Source of the DNA: Solirubrobacteraceae bacterium
Lineage (GTDB): Bacteria > Actinomycetota > Thermoleophilia > Solirubrobacterales > Solirubrobacteraceae
NCBI GenBank assembly: GCA_030038955.1
Contig: JASHQV010000213.1
Coordinates: 1-14,241, forward strand
Direction: 5' to 3'
DNA length: 14,241 nucleotides
Part shown: positions 1-5,827 of the stretch, piece by piece
How the letters are laid out: each line of letters starts with the position of its first letter
How positions within the stretch are numbered: position 1 is the stretch's first letter
The notes under the pieces: model-generated
The model's database searches: none
What the model was told of the DNA's origin: nothing
The model's input: the letters and a program-made list of their open reading frames with translations, nothing else
Program-made: the position numbers and the translations under genes

Positions 1-390
<390 letters not shown>

Positions 391-404
391 ATTTTGATAT
401 CCGC

Positions 405-483
405 CCCGGCGCACACGTGCGCCGGGCATTGGCACTGTGTAGTTTTGAAGGCCCGCGAGAGCCGGCGCACGCGTGCGCCGGCT
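405..483 (+). repeat. Two near-identical palindromes in the 23S-5S spacer
   Basis: The 23S-5S spacer (391-501) holds two GC-rich inverted repeats. The first has 10-bp arms at 405-414 and 417-426. The second is a perfect 24-bp palindrome at 460-483. Their central 20 bases (406-425 and 462-481) differ at one position only, so they are direct copies as well as palindromes. Each can fold as its own hairpin, or the two can pair with each other. They may act as rRNA processing structures, for example RNase III-type stems, but that is inferred. Confidence 0.75.
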
Positions 484-501
484 GGTCCGGTCTCCACCAG
501 C

Positions 502-619
502 TTCCGGTGGTTATTGCGAGGGGGAAACACCTCTTCCCATTCCGAACAGAGCCGTTAAGCCCCTCAGCGCCGATGGTACTTGGTCCGACAGGACCCGGGA
601 GAGTAGGTCGCCGCCGGTT
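502..619 (+). rRNA. rrf: 5S ribosomal RNA
   Basis: The complete 5S rRNA is about 118 nt. The terminal helix is visible: CCGGTGG at 504-510 pairs with CCGCCGG at 611-617. The conserved loop sequence TTCCCATTCCGAACAGAG lies at 533-550 and the core GCGCCGATGGTACTTGG at about 567-583. It sits 112 nt after 23S in the normal 23S-5S order of an rRNA operon. The ends are set by the helix and could shift by one or two bases. Confidence 0.95.
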
Positions 620-629
620 CTTCGGTTGC

Positions 630-668
630 CAGTTGCCCGCCCTTTGTTCGACGGGCAACTGCCTTCTA
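630..668 (+). terminator. Probable intrinsic terminator of the rRNA operon
   Basis: A perfect 10-bp stem (630-639 with 652-661, arm CAGTTGCCCG) with a 12-nt loop starts about ten bases after 5S. A pyrimidine-rich, only partly T-rich tail (CCTTCTATA) follows. Position and stem strength fit the end of the rRNA transcript. The weak T-run makes factor-assisted termination possible. Confidence 0.7.
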
Positions 669-680
669 TATGCGTCACTA

Positions 681-707
681 TCGCAGACGTGCGCACGGAG
701 TCTGCGA
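681..707. repeat. Small inverted repeat downstream of the rRNA terminator
   Basis: TCGCAGAC (681-688) and GTCTGCGA (700-707) form a perfect 8-bp inverted repeat around the palindrome GTGCGCAC (689-696). No T-run follows, so this is not a classic terminator. It may be a second transcript-end structure or an operator. The function is unknown. The rest of 662-835 shows no supported gene. Confidence 0.4.
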
Positions 708-835
708 AGTAGAAGGAGGCGGTTGCTCGTTGCTTTGGAGCCTCTGTGTCCACCGCGCCCAGATCGAGGAGTGTTCTGGCTGGTTGCGTGTTGGGGGAGC
801 TCGTGCCAGACTCGGCGGGTCGAGGAGTCCGGCAC

Positions 836-1174
836 ATGCTTGTTTCCGTCGAGAACGCCTTCCGGGTGATAATCATTGGGTGGTATGTGTGGTGGTTCGT
901 TCGCGGCCGCCTCGTGACCGTCGTCAGAGGGTGGGGCATCCGAGATGACAGGTTTGCAGCGATGTCCGCCAACGTCATCGCATTATTTGCTGAGTGGCTC
1001 GTGCTCCGTGACGAGTATCTGGCCAGGCCACGGAACGCGGCTCTGTTTTATCTAGTCGCAGGCGTCATCTTCGTCTGCGTCCCGCTAGCTCTCGCTGTGA
1101 TCTATCGGAGGATCCATGACGGGCCCAAGCGGACGATCGCATCACACGCTCGGCCGACAACACGTCATCGGTGA
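836..1174 (+). CDS. Hypothetical small membrane protein
   Basis: I do not recognise the family. The ATG at 836 is chosen because GAGGAG (822-827) lies eight bases upstream. An in-frame GTG at 746 lacks a ribosome site. The 112-residue product has an aromatic hydrophobic stretch at residues 9-22 (IIIGWYVWWFV), too short to be a sure membrane helix. A clear transmembrane segment at residues 66-90 is followed by a basic, probably cytoplasmic tail (RRIHDGPKRT...). The frame has less GC at third positions than the neighbouring genes, which may mean foreign origin, relaxed selection, or that it is not a gene. It stands alone between the rRNA operon and a gene-poor stretch. Confidence 0.45.
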   Translation: MLVSVENAFRVIIIGWYVWWFVRGRLVTVVRGWGIRDDRFAAMSANVIALFAEWLVLRDEYLARPRNAALFYLVAGVIFVCVPLALAVIYRRIHDGPKRTIASHARPTTRHR

Positions 1175-1673
1175 GGGGCAGTCTGGGCGCGTGGCCCCGC
1201 GGGTCGCGCGCCGGGTGCCACGGTTGGGGCGCGTCGCCGGCTTGCGTCTGGTGACCGCGGCTGCGTCGCGTCCGCCGACCTACCGCGGCAGCGAAGCGCG
1301 CCCACGCTGTCGCTGCGGACGCAGCGGCGTGATGCAGTGCGCCGGAGGCGGCGGAACGCTACCCGGCCGGCGGACGACCCGATGGGTCAACGGGCGCCGG
1401 TGCGGATGGCTGCGATGTATGTCGATCGGCCGCGCGGACGCGCACGCGTCAGCGGCGAGGAGATGCTCGGTGACGGCGCTCCACCACGAGCGCAGGCGGC
1501 TTGCTGATGTCTGGAACATATGTTCGCCAAGCTAAGGACCCCGCCGGACGGAATGGGCGCGGGCTTGCAGGGAGGGGCGGAAGCGGCGATTGGCGGGCGG
1601 ATTCGCAGACTGGCCGGCGTCGCCGTATGCTCGCCGACGAGGTGAGCGTCGCCGGCGACATCCCCGCGCCGTC
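1175..1673. other. Gene-poor stretch without a convincing CDS
   Basis: About 500 GC-rich bases. The open frames here, such as the plus-strand frame ending at 1535, read as arginine/proline-rich sequence with no recognisable motif, as expected from chance frames in high-GC DNA. No tRNA or other RNA gene was seen. The only distinct element is the 12-bp palindrome at 1514-1525, listed separately. The promoter of the downstream reductase gene probably lies in the last 150 bases, but no clear hexamers are visible. Confidence 0.6.
1513..1526. promoter_or_regulatory. LexA-box-like palindrome
   Basis: GAACATATGTTC (1514-1525) is a perfect palindrome of the form GAAC-N4-GTTC, the core of the Gram-positive/actinobacterial LexA operator. 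Against the consensus CGAACRNRYGTTYC it matches 12 of 14 positions, with both outermost bases wrong. It lies 148 bp before the proposed start of the reductase gene, far for an operator of that gene. No better-placed client is visible, so its role is uncertain. Confidence 0.35.
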
Positions 1674-2282
1674 GTGACGCGGGTCGTGACAGGCCTGGCG
1701 GTGTCCGTCGACGGCTACATCGCCGGTCCCGACGACGGTCCCGGACAGCCGCTCGGATCTGGCGGGGAGCGGCTGTTCGACTGGTACTTCGCGGGCGGTG
1801 AGGTGACGAGTCGCTTCTACCCGCAGTTCCGGATGTCCAGCGAGAGCGCGGCGGTGTTCGACGCCGCTGCGGCCGCGACGGGCGCCGTAGTCAGCGGTCG
1901 TCGCACCTACGAGATCGCACATGCCTGGGGAGGGAAAGGACCGCTGCCCGGCGTGCCGCTGCTCGTGCTGACTCACGAGCCGCCGTCCGATCAGCCGCCG
2001 GCGGATCCGCCCTACACGTTCGTCACCACCGGGATCGTCGACGCGATCGAGGCCGCGCGAGCGGTGGCCTCCCGAACCGATCGCGACGTCGCGCTGATGG
2101 GCTCGGCGCCGGTTCGTCAGGCGCTCGAGAACGGCCTTCTCGACGAGCTCACCTTGCATGTCGTCCCGGTCCTGCTCGGTGCCGGCGTGCGCCTGCTCGA
2201 CGGGAGCGCTGCGCGCCTGCGGCTACTCAGCGTGGTCGACGCGCCCGGCGTGACGCACCTGACCTATGAGGTCCTGCGCTGA
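1674..2282 (+). CDS. RibD C-terminal/dihydrofolate-reductase-fold family protein
   Basis: The 202-residue product fits the RibD_C/DHFR-like reductase family (YyaP-type), soluble enzymes that bind NADPH. Diagnostic parts are the N-terminal strand and loop GLAVSVDGYIAGPD (residues 7-20), SGRRTYE (74-80) and the C-terminal PVRQALENGLLDELTLHVVPVLLGAG (146-171). The usual GGA before that helix is GSA here. Family members rarely have a known substrate, and no riboflavin gene is nearby, so ribD or folA should not be inferred. The GTG at 1674 is chosen because homology begins there. A TTG at 1590 behind GGGAGGGG would add 28 arginine-rich residues. The gene converges on the dehydrogenase gene, with only 21 bp between the stops. 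Confidence 0.85.
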   Translation: MTRVVTGLAVSVDGYIAGPDDGPGQPLGSGGERLFDWYFAGGEVTSRFYPQFRMSSESAAVFDAAAAATGAVVSGRRTYEIAHAWGGKGPLPGVPLLVLTHEPPSDQPPADPPYTFVTTGIVDAIEAARAVASRTDRDVALMGSAPVRQALENGLLDELTLHVVPVLLGAGVRLLDGSAARLRLLSVVDAPGVTHLTYEVLR

Positions 2283-2303
2283 GCTGATCCGCTCGGGCGC
2301 CCA

Positions 2304-3410
2304 CTACAGCGCCGAGCCGAGCGTCGACCAGATCTCGAGCTTCGTCCGGATCCGCTCGATCACGGCGCTGGTGAAGCCGCTGGTGCTGGCGCCGCCGCCG
2401 AGGTCGGGGGTCTTCACGCCGGAGGCGACGGTCTCTAGCGCTGCCTCGTAGATCGCGCGCGAGGCGCGCTCGGCGGCCGCTCCATGGCGCTCGGCCGCGT
2501 AGTGCATGACCGCTGCGCACGCGAGGATCATCGCCAGCGGATTCGCCACGTCCTTGCCCTGCAGCGCCGGGGCGGTGCCGTGTGGCGCCTCGGCCATCGC
2601 ACATGTGGTGCGGTACTCGTCGTCGAACGCCAGCAGCACCGATTCGGCGCCGGCGATCGATCCGAACATCGGCAGCACCAGGTCCGACAGGCAGTCCCCG
2701 TCGCGGTTGAGCGCCGGGATCACGATCGTGCGATCGGTCGCCCCGGACAGCAGGCCGGCGTAGGTGGCGTCGATCAGCACCGGCGCGTACTCGATCTCCG
2801 GGTGCCGCCTGGCGGCGGCGTCGAGCTCCTCCTTGAGCATCCCCTCGTAGACCGGCGAGACCGTCCACTTGGGGCCGCCGTACACCCTCGCGGCCATGCT
2901 CGCTGCGGTTCGAAACGCGTACTCGGCCACCGCCCGGCAGGTGGAACGGGTGATCCGCTCGGTCCGAAATGCGGCCTCGTCGTCGCTGCCCGGCCGTCCT
3001 TCGCGCCACTGCTCGGCGCCGTAGGCGTCCTCTACTGCCATGCGGACCACCGAGATCGGATAGTGGACGCCTGCGATCGGCGCCACGCCGGGAAGCCTGC
3101 GACCCGTGCGGATGATCACCTTGGCGCCGATCCCCTCGCGGACGATCCGGTTGGGCGAGCCGACGTCGTCGTGGCCCTCGGGCGTGATCGTCGCCGCCTT
3201 CAGCCCGAGGCCTGCATCCCGCATCGCTACCGCGCACTGGTCGACCACGGCGTTGGCGGTGGCGCGACGGTTCTGCAGCGACAAGTCGAAGCGCTGCAGC
3301 TCCACGTCGAGGCCGATCACCTCACGATCGAGCAGCCGTAGCGATTGCTCGAGCAGCTCCTGCCCAGTCTGGTCGCCGTCGAGCACCACGATCCTCAGTG
3401 CCTGCGTCAC
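2304..3410 (-). CDS. Isocitrate/isopropylmalate dehydrogenase family protein
   Basis: This 368-residue protein is a metal- and NAD(P)-dependent beta-decarboxylating dehydrogenase. Substrate residues have the spacing of E. coli isocitrate dehydrogenase: S85, N87, R91, R101 (like S113/N115/R119/R129) and R123. Catalytic Y130 (VEDAY) and K181, and metal ligands D214, D239 and D243, are present. Nucleotide-loop signatures are APHGTAPALQG (275-285) and DLGGGAST (336-343). The usual N-terminal PGDGIGPE is DGDQTGQE here. The residues that select NADP in E. coli (K344, Y345) are Ala282 and Leu283, so cofactor choice is unclear. The Ser/Asn pair points to isocitrate or a similar 2-hydroxy tricarboxylate rather than isopropylmalate. 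The GTG at 3410 is preferred: a longer frame reaching 3587 has no family features upstream of it and crosses a relic coding on the other strand. No strong ribosome site is seen. It is not beside leu or TCA genes, so it may be a paralogue with a different substrate. Confidence 0.85.
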   Translation of the reverse strand: MTQALRIVVLDGDQTGQELLEQSLRLLDREVIGLDVELQRFDLSLQNRRATANAVVDQCAVAMRDAGLGLKAATITPEGHDDVGSPNRIVREGIGAKVIIRTGRRLPGVAPIAGVHYPISVVRMAVEDAYGAEQWREGRPGSDDEAAFRTERITRSTCRAVAEYAFRTAASMAARVYGGPKWTVSPVYEGMLKEELDAAARRHPEIEYAPVLIDATYAGLLSGATDRTIVIPALNRDGDCLSDLVLPMFGSIAGAESVLLAFDDEYRTTCAMAEAPHGTAPALQGKDVANPLAMILACAAVMHYAAERHGAAAERASRAIYEAALETVASGVKTPDLGGGASTSGFTSAVIERIRTKLEIWSTLGSAL

Positions 3411-3425
3411 GTCGCAAGACGTTAG

Positions 3426-3575
3426 GACGTAGAACAAGATGACGCACCGCCGCTGTTTGCGTCGCACCTGTTCGAGCCCGCCGACACGCCGTCGGCCTAC
3501 GACACGTTCGCCGACGCGGCCAACACGCAGGCGCTCAAGGTCGTAGGCGTTCAAGGTCGTGCAGTGCGGACCTGA
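3426..3575 (+). pseudogene. C-terminal remnant of a zinc-type alcohol dehydrogenase
   Basis: The frame opened after TAG at 3423-3425 and closed by TGA at 3573-3575 reads as the end of a medium-chain, zinc-dependent alcohol dehydrogenase. The product includes ASHLFEPADTPSAYDTFADA followed by ANTQALKVVG. Family members end in the pattern (T/S)H-x-F-x-L-x5-AY-x-x-F-x6-ALKVV. The nucleotide-binding and zinc domains are absent, and no start codon with a ribosome site is present. Codon composition is typical of the host. A 10-bp direct repeat, TCAAGGTCGT, at 3535-3544 and 3551-3560 has altered the last residues (VGVQGRAVRT). It is probably a relic left by deletion or rearrangement. Confidence 0.6.
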
Positions 3576-3874
3576 CAGCGCCAGCACGGCCGACTCTGGG
3601 GGCGCACCGGCAGCTGCGGCTGCCTAACGCGTTGGTGCTGCCGGCACCGGTCGGGGCCGCATCCAGGCGTGCGATCCACGTGGGATAGGTCGTTGGCGTG
3701 GGTGCATTCACTTGAAGCGTGAATGCACCTTCACATATACGAGTGTGGACACATCTGTCGTCGCGGTCCTCCACGTCGGATCGGATACAGTGCCCGTCGC
3801 AAGGGAACGGCAGGTCTCAATGGATGATTGATCGGCCGCGTTTGCGCGACGGGTCGGCAGAAAGGAGGAGCAGC
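3576..3874. other. Intergenic region upstream of the secreted-protein gene
   Basis: About 300 bases between the dehydrogenase relic and the secreted-protein gene. The first 120 bases show nothing recognisable. The second half holds an 11-bp inverted repeat, possible promoter hexamers and a long untranslated leader ending in a strong ribosome site. The open frame that extends the secreted protein upstream to 3719 is not supported as coding. Confidence 0.55.
3701..3741 (+). promoter_or_regulatory. Inverted repeat overlapping a putative promoter
   Basis: GGTGCATTCAC (3701-3711) and GTGAATGCACC (3719-3729) form a perfect 11-bp inverted repeat with a 7-base loop. The loop holds TTGAAG (3712-3717), a -35-like hexamer. 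TATACG (3736-3741) stands 18 bp further on as a possible -10. This arrangement suits an operator over the promoter of the secreted-protein gene, which would have a leader of about 125 nt. A terminator is less likely because no T-run follows. The promoter hexamers are weak. Confidence 0.4.
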
Positions 3875-4810
3875 GTGAGGAGGTTCATCCCGGCGATGGC
3901 TGGGGGTCTCGCGTGCGCAGCCCTGCTGGCGCTGCCGGCGAGCAGCGCGCTGGCGCGGGCGGTGTCGGTCAATCCCCCGGGGATCACGGTCGGGCCGCTG
4001 AAGGCCGCAAACGGGTACACGGTGACGCTCAGCGGCTCTGGGTGCGACAACCCCTACCAGGAAGTAAACATCGTCATCACCAAGACCGGGCGCGATTACA
4101 CGATCAGCCACGACTACTACTACAAGTCCCACAAGAGCACGTGCACGGTGTCGAGCTCGCTGAAGTCGGGGGCGATGAGTGCGAAGTGGGGCAAGCTCGT
4201 GGACATCAAGCTGAAGCTCGGGCATGCGAAGGGCCTGAGGAAGCTGCGGTACACAGCGAAGGGCTGCACCGGGACCGAGGGCAGCTACCGGGCGGTGCGG
4301 GGACACGGCACGGTCAGGCTGTCGATTCACAGGCAGGCGTTCGGCAAGCTGCTGCTGCACTCCGTGCGGGGCGAGCTGATCAGCTACGACTACGACGTCA
4401 GCTGCAAGTCGACGGGTCCCGAGAAGAGCCTGAGCACGTCATTCGGGAAGGACAGCCTCGGGGAGTCGCTGACCGGCACGGTTCCGAGCAGGGGCACGCG
4501 GAACATGCTGATCACGGGGCCAGACAATCCCGGCCGGGGCGTGTTCGGCAGCGTCGATGACACCTTCTGGGGTGGCAGCGGACTCGTGTCGATCGGCTCG
4601 AATCTACGCTCGGCCAAGCTCGGTGCGTTCAAGCAGCTGCTGACCGGCTCGATCCGCTTCACCGCGAGCGGGTCGTGCAGCCAGGGGTATCAGCCCGGAA
4701 AGCTCAGCGGCAAGCTGGTGCTCCATGATCCGGCGTCCGGAAGGTTGACGCTGAGGGGGCGGTCAGCCTTCGACAGCGGCGTCTACGACACCAGCGGAAG
4801 CTGCTCGTAG
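3875..4810 (+). CDS. Secreted protein of unknown family, six cysteines
   Basis: The GTG at 3875 follows a near-perfect ribosome site (AAAGGAGGAG, 3861-3870) and opens directly into a Sec signal peptide: VRRF, then a hydrophobic core at residues 7-20, then PASSALARA. Cleavage is likely after ALA (27) or ARA (29). The mature protein of about 283 residues is rich in Ser, Gly, Thr and Lys, probably all-beta, and basic. It has six cysteines (57, 90, 131, 177, 268, 310), consistent with three disulfides, and ends in GSCS. No sorting motif, lipobox or membrane anchor is present, so release outside the cell is expected. I do not recognise a domain. It is an isolated gene converging on the HD hydrolase gene. 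Confidence 0.8.
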   Translation: MRRFIPAMAGGLACAALLALPASSALARAVSVNPPGITVGPLKAANGYTVTLSGSGCDNPYQEVNIVITKTGRDYTISHDYYYKSHKSTCTVSSSLKSGAMSAKWGKLVDIKLKLGHAKGLRKLRYTAKGCTGTEGSYRAVRGHGTVRLSIHRQAFGKLLLHSVRGELISYDYDVSCKSTGPEKSLSTSFGKDSLGESLTGTVPSRGTRNMLITGPDNPGRGVFGSVDDTFWGGSGLVSIGSNLRSAKLGAFKQLLTGSIRFTASGSCSQGYQPGKLSGKLVLHDPASGRLTLRGRSAFDSGVYDTSGSCS

Positions 4811-4845
4811 GGGAGGGAGCTTCGATCGAGCGGGCCGACGATCAC

Positions 4846-4882
4846 GGCTGGCGGGCGGCGGCGCAGCCGCCGCCCGCCAGCC
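4846..4882. terminator. GC-rich hairpin shared by convergent genes
   Basis: A perfect 17-bp stem (4846-4862 with 4866-4882) closes a 3-base loop between the stops of the secreted-protein gene and the HD gene. It has no T-run on either strand, so it would act as a pause or factor-dependent bidirectional terminator, or protect 3' ends. Its right arm is part of the first copy of the neighbouring tandem repeat. Confidence 0.55.
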
Positions 4883-4939
4883 GCGCCAGATCTCATCCCC
4901 GCCGACCGCCCGCCAGCCGCGCCAGATCTCATCCCCGCC
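4870..4939. repeat. 34-bp tandem duplication at the 3' end of the HD gene
   Basis: Bases 4870-4903 are repeated exactly at 4906-4939, a 36-bp period. The second copy includes the TGA stop and last codons of the minus-strand HD gene (4929-4939). The first copy is therefore a duplicate of the gene's end plus its downstream flank. It is probably replication slippage helped by the GC-rich hairpin. Confidence 0.85.
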
Positions 4940-5513
4940 CGCCGGCCGTGGCCGGGATCAGCTCGTCGCTGCGCGCGGCCAGCGCGGCGATCACTGTGTC
5001 GAGGTGCTCGTCGAAGTCGACGCCGAGCTCGGCGGCGCCGTCGTGCAGCTGCTCGCGCCCGACGGCGGCGGCAAAGCTCGGCTGCCGCAGCTTCTTCTTG
5101 ACCGACTTCGGGGTCATCCCGTCGAGGCGATTGGGGCGGACGTAGGCGCAGGCGAGGATGAACCCGGACAGCTCGTCGACCGCGTACAGCGTCTTCTCCA
5201 TCGGCGAATCGCGGGTCACCCCGAGGAAGTCCGCGTGCGAGGCGACCGCTTGCACGAGCTCGTCGGGGTATCCCTGCCGGGTAAGCTCGTCGACCGCCTT
5301 GCGGGGGTGGCCGGTGGCGAGATCGGGGTAGCGCTCGTAGTCGAGGTCGTGCAGCAGCCCGGTCAGGCCCCACAGCTCGACGTCGCCGTCGAAGCGCGGC
5401 GCGTACGCGCGCATCGCGGCCTCCACCGCCAGCATGTGCCGGCGCAGCGAGTCCGACTTGGTCCATGCGCACAGGAGGGACCAGGCCTCGGGCCGCGAAA
5501 TGCTGTCCTGCAT
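4929..5513 (-). CDS. HD-domain metal-dependent hydrolase
   Basis: A soluble 194-residue protein with the metal ligands of the HD superfamily in order: H26, the H55-D56 pair in GLLHDLDYERYP, H93 in ASHADF, and D113 in AVDELSGF. H69 (GHPRKAVDEL) is an additional candidate ligand. Such proteins are phosphohydrolases, often on nucleotides, but this subfamily's substrate is not known to me. The (R)GYP(D)ELVQAVASHAD and DELSGFILACAYVRP segments match a widespread single-domain HD group. The ATG at 5513 is chosen, with AAGGTGG a few bases upstream. A frame to 5606 would add a Gly/Arg-rich non-homologous leader. The gene is divergent from murA across about 310 bp. Confidence 0.88.
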   Translation of the reverse strand: MQDSISRPEAWSLLCAWTKSDSLRRHMLAVEAAMRAYAPRFDGDVELWGLTGLLHDLDYERYPDLATGHPRKAVDELTRQGYPDELVQAVASHADFLGVTRDSPMEKTLYAVDELSGFILACAYVRPNRLDGMTPKSVKKKLRQPSFAAAVGREQLHDGAAELGVDFDEHLDTVIAALAARSDELIPATAGGRG

Positions 5514-5827
5514 GGAAGCCACCTTAGCCCACCCCTCCGGAAGCGCGCCGACGCTCCCCGGCAGCCGGCAACCGCTCCCCCGACGCCCGCGCCCGCCCCA
5601 GACCACGCCATCATCTAGATGATTGATCCCAAATGGCTCACTCGCGGATGCGTCCGGGATGACTTCGCGGATACGGCACGGTCGGTCGGCTCACGCAGCG
5701 CTGCTGCGCCGCGCCTCCCGCCCGCACCGTCCCGCTTGCCGCCCGAACGCCCCACGCGCAACCCATTTGGGATCAATCATCTAGGCTGAGCGGAACCCGT
5801 CCACGCTTCCGACCAAGCAAGCCTCCC
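5514..5827. other. Divergent intergenic region between HD gene and murA
   Basis: These 314 bases should hold the promoters of both the HD hydrolase gene and the murA-his operon. No confident -35/-10 pair is visible. Most of the right half is taken by the inverted-repeat element at 5615-5784. Only 43 bases separate that element from the murA start, and they lack a clear ribosome site. Confidence 0.6.
5615..5784. mobile_element. Non-coding element with perfect terminal inverted repeats (MITE-like)
   Basis: Bases 5615-5636 and 5763-5784 are perfect 22-bp inverted repeats enclosing 126 GC-rich bases. Read another way, 18-bp termini (ATGATTGATCCCAAATGG at 5619-5636 and its complement at 5763-5780) are flanked on both sides by CTAG, like a 4-bp target duplication around a 162-bp element. 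CTAG fits the YTAR-type targets known for some IS families. The ends are AT-richer than the surroundings. There is no transposase frame, so it would need help from elsewhere. The alternative is a long-stem regulatory RNA or an operator pair for the divergent genes. Confidence 0.5.

Noticed and set aside
711..732. Strong ribosome-site-like AGAAGGAGG followed by TTG codons
   Set aside because: The frames from the nearby TTG codons give no credible protein, and the membrane-protein frame has no start at the right distance.
1280..1519. Minus-strand frame whose ATG lies inside the GAACATATGTTC palindrome
   Set aside because: The product looks random, and a start inside the operator-like site has no ribosome site.
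1116..1535. 139-residue plus-strand frame
   Set aside because: Arg/Pro/Gly-rich chance frame without domain, ribosome site or sensible composition.
2227..3237. Long minus-strand frame of 336 residues overlapping the dehydrogenase gene
   Set aside because: Arg/Gly/Asp-rich out-of-frame shadow of the isocitrate dehydrogenase family gene.
3411..3587. N-terminal extension of the isocitrate dehydrogenase family gene
   Set aside because: Family similarity starts at the GTG at 3410, and the upstream part overlaps the alcohol dehydrogenase relic on the other strand.
3823..3833. GATGATTGATC shared with the left end of the inverted-repeat element at 5618-5628
   Set aside because: An 11-base match is expected by chance many times in 14 kb; no further terminus sequence is present.
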